Source: Bdellovibrio sp.
GTDB lineage: Bacteria > Bdellovibrionota > Bdellovibrionia > Bdellovibrionales > Bdellovibrionaceae
NCBI GenBank assembly: GCA_017745015.1
Contig: JAGIAF010000151.1
Location: forward strand, 1 to 8,388
Direction: 5' to 3'
Length of the DNA: 8,388 nucleotides
The notes under the pieces are model-generated. The model saw nothing but the letters and a program-made list of their open reading frames with translations, made no database searches and was not told the origin of the DNA. The stretch's first letter is position 1, and each line of letters opens with the position of its first letter. Made by a program: the position numbers and the translations under genes. Below, piece by piece: positions 1 to 5,591 of this stretch.

Positions 1-580
1 GCTGAACAGCTTTTTTATTATACTCACGAGACTCTTCGATATCTAAAACCGGTTTGTGCTTGGTTTTACCTTGTTGGAAGGCGCGAAGTTTTGCATCGTA
101 CTCGTCTTGTTGACGGCTGTCGATGACGCCGGCTTTCTCAACATAAAGCTCAGCCAAGCGAAGCCACAACTCACCGCGATTCGGGCTGGTTTTGAATCTT
201 TGTGTCAGTTTAAAAAGTTCGTTGATCTGCTGATCCAAGATCTTTTCATACTGAATTCTATCAGCATTACCTTTTTGAGCCGATTGCAAGATCTCTGAGG
301 AACGAGGCGGCTTCACCGATTCCAAGTTCACATTTTGAGCTTGTGCTGCAAAGCCCATGTTCGAAGTCGGAAGAGCTGTATCCGTCTTCGTCATTTGCGC
401 TTTACTGCCGCGGCTATCTTGATTTGCTTGATTCAACAAATCGCCGACTGTCTTTTTCTGAACAACTTTTTTAGTGGTCGTTGTTTTAACGGTCGTCGCA
501 GCCAAGGCAGGCGAATACTGGCCTGCCATGAGTGCAGTGATAAGACTGGAAATAACAAGTTGGCGGTTATTGAACTTCAT
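1..580 (-). CDS. Secreted TPR-type protein, N-terminal 193 residues (3' end outside window)
   Basis: The reading frame opens at ATG 580-578 and stays open to the window edge, so only the N-terminal part is visible. The start follows an AAGGA ribosome site and lies 6 nt after the stop of the upstream TPR gene, so the two are almost certainly co-transcribed. Residues 1-28 look like a Sec signal peptide (basic MKFNNR start, hydrophobic core, probable cleavage after SPALA). A Thr/Lys-rich low-complexity stretch follows (about 29-46), then a polar linker. From about residue 105 the sequence becomes helical, with a TPR-like helix containing ELWLRLAELYVEKA near 139-152. No lipobox cysteine is visible. 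A periplasmic TPR scaffold working with the preceding barrels and TPR protein is the simplest reading. GltE/AglT-like is a guess from context. The family cannot be settled without the missing C-terminus. Confidence 0.8.
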   Translation of the reverse strand, partial: MKFNNRQLVISSLITALMAGQYSPALAATTVKTTTTKKVVQKKTVGDLLNQANQDSRGSKAQMTKTDTALPTSNMGFAAQAQNVNLESVKPPRSSEILQSAQKGNADRIQYEKILDQQINELFKLTQRFKTSPNRGELWLRLAELYVEKAGVIDSRQQDEYDAKLRAFQQGKTKHKPVLDIEESREYNKKAVQ

Positions 581-586
581 AATTCC

Positions 587-2140
587 TTACTCGCAGCTTT
601 GTTTGCCAAGATAGTGGTAATTTCCGACTTCATCCAACCAGAACTCTCCTTGGAAAGGATAGTATTGGAATCCGTTTTCGATATAGAACTGGCGATCCAC
701 TTTATCGTCGATTTGGTCACCCAAGTCTTTGCCAGCAATTTTCTTTTTCACAGTCTCTTTGCGGCCGTTGATCATTTCGTAACGGATGAATCCGGCTTGT
801 TCATAAAGATCGCGAAGCTCAACACGCATATTCAACAAATGCGCTTTGACCATATCGCCGATAGCGAACTTGGTATTTTTCGAACGGTTCGCAAGAATCT
901 TCAAAGAGTACTGACCCAATGCGGAAGCGCGGAATGACGGACTATTTTCTACGCGACGCTTTTCTTGATTCAATCTTGTCAGGTAATGCATCGAACGTTT
1001 CACGTCCCCTTGATCCATCACGTTTCTGACAACGATATAAGGAAGACGAAGGTTTGCGGCTTTATCGGTCGTTTTGATGATGTTCGCCTTTTCCACTTCC
1101 AAGTAGTACGCGTTGGCATCGTTTGTCGATTTGATGAAATCGCCGATTTTAGTACGTACTGGGCCGTATGTGTTTTCGAAAAGATTCAGAACCTTTTCCA
1201 TCTCGTCATACTTACAGATGTAAAGGTAAACGATTGCGCGCAACAACAAGCTCTCAGGCATATAGAAGTCTTCGTAGTATGCCGAATGCAACGTTTGGAA
1301 GTTACTCAATGCAGAACGGAAACGAGCTGCTCTTAACATGGCCCAAGACTGTTCAAACACGGCATCATGCCACATCACTGTGTCGCGCGGAATTTGAGAG
1401 TAAGCTTCGATTGACGCTTCCCAATCTTGTTTTTGGTAAAGAGCACGAGCTAGAGCCAATTGCGCTTCCACTTTATTCACGTCAGTTACAGGTGCGTTAC
1501 CGCGCGCCTCAACCATGCGCTTGAAAGTATCGATGCCCGCTGGAGCATTGCCTTCTTCCAATTGCGCTAAGCCCTTGTTGAACAAAGCTTGGAAGTAGTA
1601 GGTGCTACCCAGACCGACACGGCTATAAAGCTCAGCCGCTTTTGCAAATTCGCGATTGCGTGCCTTGATCTCTCCCAAACGGAAATAGATCATGTCTTTT
1701 TGACCTGATGGAATGTCGTTCACATCGACGCGGGAAACGGCGTAGTTCAAAATCGTATCGTCACCCAATATATCCGCAACCATCGAAAGCTTCTCGATGG
1801 CCATTTTCGAATACTTTGAATTGTTCATACGAATGACATCTACGAATTGGAACGCCGCTGTTTGGTAAAGTTTCAACTCCACCAACATCGTACCCAAAAT
1901 GTATTTAATTTGAGGACGTTCCGCTGCTAACTCAGGACGACGACCCAACGTGAACAAATTGTTCGCAGCATTTGCATACTGTCCATTCTGAGCCATGCGA
2001 AGAGCATTGCTCAATTGAGACTTCAATTGAGACTCACGGGATCCCGTCGCCTTTCTAGGAGCAGGCTTGCTTCCCTGAGCCATACCACTCACCGGAAGAA
2101 TTAAACTCGTTGCAATCAGGAGTAGAATTGTTTTTTTCAT
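587..2140 (-). CDS. Periplasmic TPR protein, GltC-like candidate
   Basis: This encodes 517 residues with a Sec signal peptide (MKKTILLLIATSLILPVSG, cleavage near GMAQ, about residue 22). After a short basic linker comes a long helical region with TPR-like helix pairs at roughly 42-66, 77-105, 148-178, 184-212, 223-252, 258-288 and 294-324. The C-terminal third is less repetitive and ends in an aromatic-rich segment (YYPFQGEFWLDEVGNYHYLG). The product is probably a soluble periplasmic scaffold. Its ATG overlaps the stop of the upstream barrel gene by 4 nt (ATGA), with GGAGG 10 nt before the start, so translation is probably coupled. Position directly after two small barrel genes matches the gltA-gltB-gltC arrangement of the Myxococcus gliding machinery, where GltC is a periplasmic TPR protein. 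The TPR fold and export are well supported; the Glt link is inference. Confidence 0.85.
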   Translation of the reverse strand: MKKTILLLIATSLILPVSGMAQGSKPAPRKATGSRESQLKSQLSNALRMAQNGQYANAANNLFTLGRRPELAAERPQIKYILGTMLVELKLYQTAAFQFVDVIRMNNSKYSKMAIEKLSMVADILGDDTILNYAVSRVDVNDIPSGQKDMIYFRLGEIKARNREFAKAAELYSRVGLGSTYYFQALFNKGLAQLEEGNAPAGIDTFKRMVEARGNAPVTDVNKVEAQLALARALYQKQDWEASIEAYSQIPRDTVMWHDAVFEQSWAMLRAARFRSALSNFQTLHSAYYEDFYMPESLLLRAIVYLYICKYDEMEKVLNLFENTYGPVRTKIGDFIKSTNDANAYYLEVEKANIIKTTDKAANLRLPYIVVRNVMDQGDVKRSMHYLTRLNQEKRRVENSPSFRASALGQYSLKILANRSKNTKFAIGDMVKAHLLNMRVELRDLYEQAGFIRYEMINGRKETVKKKIAGKDLGDQIDDKVDRQFYIENGFQYYPFQGEFWLDEVGNYHYLGKQSCE

Positions 2141-2943
2141 CGGTAATTAGCCTCCGGAAAGAACCAGCTCATTCCCACAGTCAGGAACAAGTTGTTGAAG
2201 GAATTTGTCTCTTTTTTATTAGCGCTGTCTTCAACTGTCGCATTATAGAAGTTCCAGCTAAAGTCCCATCTGAAAGCGACTGATTTAGTGATAGCGAAAA
2301 TTTGTCCTGTCGCTACGTGGATAGTCCCGGCATTGTCTCCACTGGAAGTATTTGTCGTACCGTAGCCAGCCGCGAAGTAAAGATCGAAAGGCACGATACG
2401 ATCGTTGAACCATGTCATCTTCCCGTAAATCGGCGCATACACGAGATCCAAGCCCATATACGATTTCGGGAACGACAAGCTCTCAGTCTTCACGTTGTTA
2501 TTGGACTGAAGCTCTTTGACAGCTTCACGATCCGTCGTCGTTAAACCGAAGTAGTTGAACTCTACACCCCACTCTTCAGTGAGGAAGTAGCCCACCTTCA
2601 CGACGCCACCAATCGTGTTAAACCAAGGGTCATTCGTTACGATTGTTCCACCGCCAAACAATTCAAAGCGACCTGTTTTCGGCATAAAACGTTTTTGGAT
2701 AACTGAGATCTCTTGAAACGGAGCAAGGCCCGAGAGGCCTTTGAAGTCCGTCATATTATTTTCTTTAGCATCATCGTATGCCGGAGCTGAATTTGCTGGC
2801 GGTGCTTTTTTAGGAGCCGCTTTATTCATCTCAAGTTCGATCACATTTAAGTCGTCTGTCGCTTCGGTCTCTTGTGCATGGGCCAAGCCGGGAGCGGCGA
2901 AGCTAGCAAGGAGTAAAAGTGCGAGTAGTTTTCTGTTCAACAT
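2137..2943 (-). CDS. Outer-membrane beta-barrel protein (second of tandem pair)
   Basis: This encodes 268 residues. A Sec signal peptide covers about 1-23 (hydrophobic LLALLLLASFAAPGL, cleavage after AHA). A polar, Ala/Pro-rich periplasmic segment (about 24-85, including KAAPKKAPPA) precedes a barrel of alternating hydrophobic and polar strands from about residue 92. Strand-like segments with aromatic ends include GRFELFGGGTIVT, GVVKVGYFLTEEWGVEFNYFG, YGKMTWFN, PFDLYFAAGYG and SVAFRWDFSWNFY. The last strand (LFLTVGMSWFF) looks like a BAM beta-signal but is followed by a short PEANYR tail. It is similar to the barrel just upstream (shared YGKM motif and matching strands), so the two look like paralogues. 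It probably belongs to the small outer-membrane barrel group common in Bdellovibrio and Myxococcus. The start has GAGGGG 8 nt upstream; the stop overlaps the TPR gene. A GltB-like role is possible. Confidence 0.87.
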   Translation of the reverse strand: MLNRKLLALLLLASFAAPGLAHAQETEATDDLNVIELEMNKAAPKKAPPANSAPAYDDAKENNMTDFKGLSGLAPFQEISVIQKRFMPKTGRFELFGGGTIVTNDPWFNTIGGVVKVGYFLTEEWGVEFNYFGLTTTDREAVKELQSNNNVKTESLSFPKSYMGLDLVYAPIYGKMTWFNDRIVPFDLYFAAGYGTTNTSSGDNAGTIHVATGQIFAITKSVAFRWDFSWNFYNATVEDSANKKETNSFNNLFLTVGMSWFFPEANYR

Positions 2944-2956
2944 CCTTCAACCCCTC

Positions 2957-3700
2957 TTAAAACAAGTAAGACAAACCAATATCAAGGGTTGTCGTGTAAG
3001 TAAGTCGTTCATCAAAATCATCATAGCTTGGTGGAGTCGTTGGATTACTTCCACTCGATCCGTCCGTCATTTTTCCGCTCAAGAATGGAATAGGCGCTTG
3101 GTTGGCGTAAAGACGCAAGTCAAAGCGAAGAGCCCATTGAGGCGTGAAGAAAAATTTCTGTCCGATACCCACTGCAACAGCTGGATAAGACTTATTTTGG
3201 AACTTCACCATACCTAATGCACCTGAACCGTAAAGGATCGTGTTGATCACCGCAGATTTAGTTAAGCTCATTTTTCCGTAGAATACCTTCAAGTTGTAAT
3301 CACCCATCAACAACATATCTGGTTTTGGAGCACGGTTGTAATCCAAGCCATATTGGTCATGTAGCTGCTTCGCATAGCTTGAGAGCCCTGAAGCGTACTT
3401 TGCAAACATAAGACCGAATGCGTGATTCTCGTTGAAGTTATAATACAAAGAGGCACCGAACTTGCTCACGTCATAGATTGGCTCAGTTAAAGCCATTCCG
3501 TAGAACACATCTCCATCCCAACGCTTCGCTGTGACGACACGGCGGTTTTTCACACTCACCGACTTATCAAACACAGGAAGAACGGATTCTTTTGCCAACT
3601 CTTCTTCTGGAAGCTCGACAGTCTCAACCGCAAACGCAGTCTTATGCAGAAGCAACGCCGCTGCGATGATGATCAAGGCTTTCAATCCATTTTTAAGCAT
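2957..3700 (-). CDS. Outer-membrane beta-barrel protein (first of tandem pair)
   Basis: This encodes 247 residues with a Sec signal peptide (hydrophobic ALIIIAAALLL, cleavage after AFA, about residue 24). An acidic segment with ELPEEELAKE lies at about 29-38. From about residue 60 the protein alternates as barrel strands: DVFYGMALTEPIY, KFGASLYYNF, HAFGLMFAKYASG, YNLKVFYGKMSL, INTILYGSGALGMV, PAVAVGIGQKFFF, ALRFDLRLYAN and TTTLDIGLSYLF. The chain ends in Phe, the classical C-terminal signal for outer-membrane insertion. A Gly/Ser/Asn/Thr/Pro-rich stretch at about 211-226 is probably an extracellular loop. Its ATG overlaps the kdsC stop by one base (TAATG), with AGGTGG about 7 nt upstream, so it is probably translated by coupling to kdsC. 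The next gene is a paralogue after a 13 nt gap. A GltA-like role is inferred from gene order; a structural barrel or porin-like function remains possible. Confidence 0.87.
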   Translation of the reverse strand: MLKNGLKALIIIAAALLLHKTAFAVETVELPEEELAKESVLPVFDKSVSVKNRRVVTAKRWDGDVFYGMALTEPIYDVSKFGASLYYNFNENHAFGLMFAKYASGLSSYAKQLHDQYGLDYNRAPKPDMLLMGDYNLKVFYGKMSLTKSAVINTILYGSGALGMVKFQNKSYPAVAVGIGQKFFFTPQWALRFDLRLYANQAPIPFLSGKMTDGSSGSNPTTPPSYDDFDERLTYTTTLDIGLSYLF

Positions 3701-4206
3701 TACTTACCACCTGAGGCAAAGGCCCCATATTTATAGATGTAATCACAAACTTCACGAACCGCACCGCAACCACCTGGTCGCTTCGTCACGTAGTCAGCAA
3801 TTTCAATAACTTCATCAACGGCTTCTGGCACCGTGGCACCGAAAGCAACAGACTGCAGTAATGGGATGTCGAAGATGTCGTCTCCCACATACGCCATTTG
3901 TTCTGGAGTGAATCCAGATTCCTTTTGCAGTTGTAAGAAAGAAGGTTCTTTGTCGAGAGCACCTTCATAGAGGAAGTGAATACCAAGGGATTTAACACGC
4001 GCGCGGAGATCTTCCGCTTTACTGCCTGTTATCACAGCGATTTTGTAACCCGCCTCTGTCAGGCGTTTGATGCCTACGCCATCGCGAATAGAAAAAAATC
4101 TACGCCATTCAGTGCCATCAAACCAGATGCGGGTGTCCGTTAAAACACCGTCGACATCGAGCACCAACATCTTGATATTTTTGAGTTTTGATATTTCTAT
4201 TGCCAC
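3700..4206 (-). CDS. kdsC: 3-deoxy-D-manno-octulosonate-8-phosphate phosphatase
   Basis: KdsC removes phosphate from Kdo-8-phosphate, giving free Kdo for LPS inner core; it acts in the cytoplasm as a Mg-dependent HAD enzyme. All HAD motifs are visible in the 168 residues: motif I LDVDGVLTD (Asp17 nucleophile, Asp19), motif II VITGS (Thr60), a lysine at 86 (LDKEPSF) as motif III, and motif IV YVGDDIFD (Asp109, Asp110, Asp113). The C-terminal RPGGCGAVREVCDYI segment (about 143-157) is characteristic of KdsC. There is no cap domain, and length is normal for this small tetrameric family. The assigned start is GTG at 4206 with no Shine-Dalgarno; ATG at codon 13 is the only other good candidate but would leave almost nothing before motif I. 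kdsB and kdsD in the same cluster support the role. The stop overlaps the first barrel gene. Confidence 0.95.
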   Translation of the reverse strand: MAIEISKLKNIKMLVLDVDGVLTDTRIWFDGTEWRRFFSIRDGVGIKRLTEAGYKIAVITGSKAEDLRARVKSLGIHFLYEGALDKEPSFLQLQKESGFTPEQMAYVGDDIFDIPLLQSVAFGATVPEAVDEVIEIADYVTKRPGGCGAVREVCDYIYKYGAFASGGK

Positions 4207-4212
4207 GAATTC

Positions 4213-4241
4213 ATTTTGGGAAATAAACGCAGCCGTAGCAA
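4213..4241 (-). promoter_or_regulatory. Candidate kdsC promoter, possibly giving a leaderless mRNA
   Basis: On the minus strand a TTGCTA hexamer (4241-4236) is separated by exactly 17 nt from CAAAAT (4218-4213). Each matches the sigma-70 consensus at 4 of 6 positions. The expected transcription start, about 7 nt after the -10 box, would fall on or next to the GTG start codon, which would explain why no ribosome site is present. Two 4/6 hexamers can occur by chance, so this is tentative. Confidence 0.3.
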
Positions 4242-4264
4242 GTGCCCTACCTTGATACAGGACT

Positions 4265-4305
4265 TAGGTGGGTCTCGACTTTAGTCGAAGAAACCCTGTT
4301 TCCTA
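4265..4305. other. Structured intergenic element upstream of kdsC
   Basis: Nested complementary segments lie in the 124 nt gap between the 153-codon gene and kdsC. The innermost is TCGACT/AGTCGA at 4275-4280 and 4283-4288. Outside it GGGT (4270-4273) can pair with ACCC (4293-4296), and TAGG (4265-4268) with CCTA (4302-4305). No T-run follows on the minus strand, so it is not a standard terminator. It could be an mRNA processing site or a leader element. The rest of the gap shows nothing beyond the candidate kdsC promoter. Confidence 0.35.
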
Positions 4306-4330
4306 GACCTTGTGAGGAATAAAAATAAAC

Positions 4331-4792
4331 TTACTTCGAATTTCGAGAACGTTGTTGATCCTCAAGAATTGAAACTCGGTTCTGCAGGTTCATAAGTTGT
4401 CTCCGCAATTCGCGAATGTCACTTTTTGTGTCATACACATTTTCAGCCGACGGCAAACCGTCGCCAAGAAGGCTCGAGCCAAGCTTCGCTCGCTGTGAGT
4501 TCAGTTTTTCCAAACTTTCAATATCGTCTATCTCAGCATCACTGCCCGTATTCTTTATTTTCTGAAATTGCTGATGAATTTGATTGATCTGCTGCAAACT
4601 TACAAATGAAGTTTTGATGCGTTTGAAGTCAGGAGGAAACTCCCCTGTGATCGCGAAAAATATCACGACGAACATAATTGCAGAAATAATCAAACTGGAA
4701 ATAACCGACGATATGAGCCCACCTGCAAACTTAGCCAAAGTGCCCCCTATATAGTAAGGATAGGCAATGGGATCATAGAAAATCAACGGCAC
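4331..4792 (-). CDS. Small single-pass membrane protein with C-terminal coiled coil, function unknown
   Basis: I do not recognise this family. The longest frame gives 153 residues from GTG at 4792. One strong transmembrane helix spans about 26-48 (ISSVISSLIISAIMFVVIFF region). A Gln-rich helix follows (about 65-80, QQINQIHQQFQKIK), then an acidic linker, and a C-terminal coiled coil at about 122-147 (DIRELRRQLMNLQNRVSILE). The GTG lacks a ribosome site. A better candidate start is TTG at 4738-4736 (residue 19), preceded by AGGGGG at 4 nt, giving 135 residues that begin just before the membrane helix. The gene sits between a TonB-like gene and kdsC, where LptC might be expected in other bacteria, but nothing here resembles the LptC beta fold. 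A small membrane-anchored partner of the neighbouring envelope genes is a reasonable guess only. That it is coding is likely from the coherent protein architecture. Confidence 0.75.
   Translation of the reverse strand: MPLIFYDPIAYPYYIGGTLAKFAGGLISSVISSLIISAIMFVVIFFAITGEFPPDFKRIKTSFVSLQQINQIHQQFQKIKNTGSDAEIDDIESLEKLNSQRAKLGSSLLGDGLPSAENVYDTKSDIRELRRQLMNLQNRVSILEDQQRSRNSK
4742..4749 (-). promoter_or_regulatory. Strong ribosome binding site that may set a TTG start
   Basis: Minus-strand TAGGGGGC lies 4 nt before TTG 4738-4736, inside the longest frame of the 153-codon gene. The annotated upstream GTG has no comparable purine run. This site would move the start 18 codons downstream, removing an odd aromatic- and proline-rich leader. 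The spacing is slightly short, so the choice stays open. Confidence 0.45.
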
Positions 4793-4803
4793 GGCGCATA
4801 TCT

Positions 4804-4823
4804 AAAAAGTGCCTGGCACCCTA
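4804..4823 (-). terminator. Short palindrome plus T-run after the TonB-like gene
   Basis: On the minus strand the TonB-like stop TAG is followed directly by GGTGCCAGGCAC and then TTTTT. GTGC/GCAC pairs around CAG, extended by G-C or G-U closings. The U-run right after the stem fits a compact intrinsic terminator. The near-perfect palindrome also looks like a short dispersed intergenic repeat, and it could serve both roles. The small loop and stem make efficient termination uncertain. Confidence 0.45.
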
Positions 4824-5471
4824 GTTCAGCGTGTATTCGATAGGGATTTCGAGCTTGGCATTAGCACCGACGAACTCTTCAGGAAGAGGTTTGTACTTGC
4901 GAATACCCGCAATTAGTTCGCGAGCAGCATCGTTAAGGCGTGAGTAAGTTGTTCCCTGCTTCACAGAAACATCGCGAATAGTACCGTCTTTATCCACCGT
5001 AAATTGTACCCAAACTTTGCCCGTTTCGCGCAGGCGACGAGAAGTTACTGGATAAGTCTTGCGACCTTCGATCAAGACATGAAGCTCATACAAATAACGA
5101 TCTTTGATAGAATTTTGCTTGCCGTTGGGATCTCCTAACAAGCCAGAAGTCGCCGTCCCATCTGCATGACCCAACTGAGTGCTTGTCGCAGGCGCTGCAG
5201 CCACCTGTTGAGGAACGTCTTTTACTTTCTTTTTTTGAACGGCAACATCACCATCGTCGGAAAGAACCGGGCGAGAAACAGGTTTCGCCGCTGTCACGGT
5301 CTGCGGAGAGCTCATTTCAAACTCCACTAGCACCGGGCCACCTTTTTTATAGACTCCCAAAGGAGCTAAAATTGACGGTTTGATCGCCACAACGCCCACA
5401 AGTGCAAAAGCCCCTAAATGGAGCATCAACGAAGCAGCAAATGGTGAAATTTGACGATAAATAAAAGGCAC
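4821..5471 (-). CDS. TonB-like energy-transducer protein
   Basis: This encodes 216 residues. A single N-terminal membrane anchor spans about 10-30 (SLMLHLGAFALVGVVAI). A periplasmic linker of roughly 95 residues follows, with Lys/Val/Pro/Ala stretches but without the long Pro-Glu/Pro-Lys repeats of classical TonB. The C-terminal domain (about 126-216) fits the TonB family: YP at 140-141, GKVWVQFTVDKDGTIRDVSV, the AAREL helix, KPLP, and a final IPIEYTL strand. TonB proteins link inner-membrane proton-motive-force motors to outer-membrane partners. No ExbB/ExbD or TolQ/TolR-type motor, nor a clear TonB-dependent receptor, is visible here, so the partner is unknown; the barrels downstream are candidates. 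The start is GTG with AGAGG 9 nt upstream; the preceding leader contains an 8 bp hairpin. The gene begins 120 nt after kdsD, beyond a likely terminator. The anchor contains a His at position 18, as in many TonB proteins. Confidence 0.88.
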   Translation of the reverse strand: MPFIYRQISPFAASLMLHLGAFALVGVVAIKPSILAPLGVYKKGGPVLVEFEMSSPQTVTAAKPVSRPVLSDDGDVAVQKKKVKDVPQQVAAAPATSTQLGHADGTATSGLLGDPNGKQNSIKDRYLYELHVLIEGRKTYPVTSRRLRETGKVWVQFTVDKDGTIRDVSVKQGTTYSRLNDAARELIAGIRKYKPLPEEFVGANAKLEIPIEYTLN

Positions 5472-5480
5472 GGAAGATAT

Positions 5481-5511
5481 CCTCTTTATAGAGAGAGAAT
5501 TAGCTCTCTCT
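5481..5511 (-). promoter_or_regulatory. Hairpin next to the TonB-like ribosome site, with a possible alternative fold
   Basis: Minus-strand AGAGAGAG (5511-5504) pairs perfectly with CTCTCTCT (5497-5490) around a 6 nt loop. Immediately downstream, AGAG of the ribosome site (5485-5482) can instead pair with CTCT (5493-5490) across an ATAA loop. The two folds exclude each other: the long hairpin leaves the ribosome site open, the short one hides it. The long hairpin should be much more stable. Regulation by this switch is inference. Confidence 0.4.
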
Positions 5512-5550
5512 GCTTAAAAAGTCACCTCACATGCCTTTAAATGAAAACCA

Positions 5551-5586
5551 ATAGAAAAAGGACCTGGGGATTTTGCAAAAATCCCC
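5551..5586 (-). terminator. Candidate intrinsic terminator after kdsD
   Basis: Minus-strand GGGGATTTT/AAAATCCCC forms a 9 bp stem (5586-5578 with 5574-5566) with a 3 nt loop, starting 5 nt after the kdsD stop. A run of five T (5559-5555) follows, but 7 nt separate it from the stem, which weakens the case for full termination. It may act as an attenuator or an mRNA 3' end. No convincing promoter is seen in the remaining 80 nt before the TonB-like gene; the best is TTGCAA-17-TCTATT, which overlaps this stem. Confidence 0.55.
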
Positions 5587-5591
5587 TCAAA

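Noticed and set aside
335..937. 200-codon plus-strand open frame
   Set aside because: It lies opposite two minus-strand genes with signal peptides, proper starts and coupled junctions, and its product shows no recognisable domain.
2741..3217. 158-codon plus-strand open frame
   Set aside because: It spans the junction of the two barrel genes in antisense; composition is Ser/Ala-biased with no domain, and both barrels are well supported.
4197..4214. ATG just upstream of the kdsC GTG as an alternative start
   Set aside because: It is out of frame with kdsC and reaches a stop after five codons.
4331..4792. Possible LptC, from position before kdsC and the N-terminal membrane helix
   Set aside because: The part after the membrane helix is predicted helical and coiled coil, not the beta-jellyroll of LptC.
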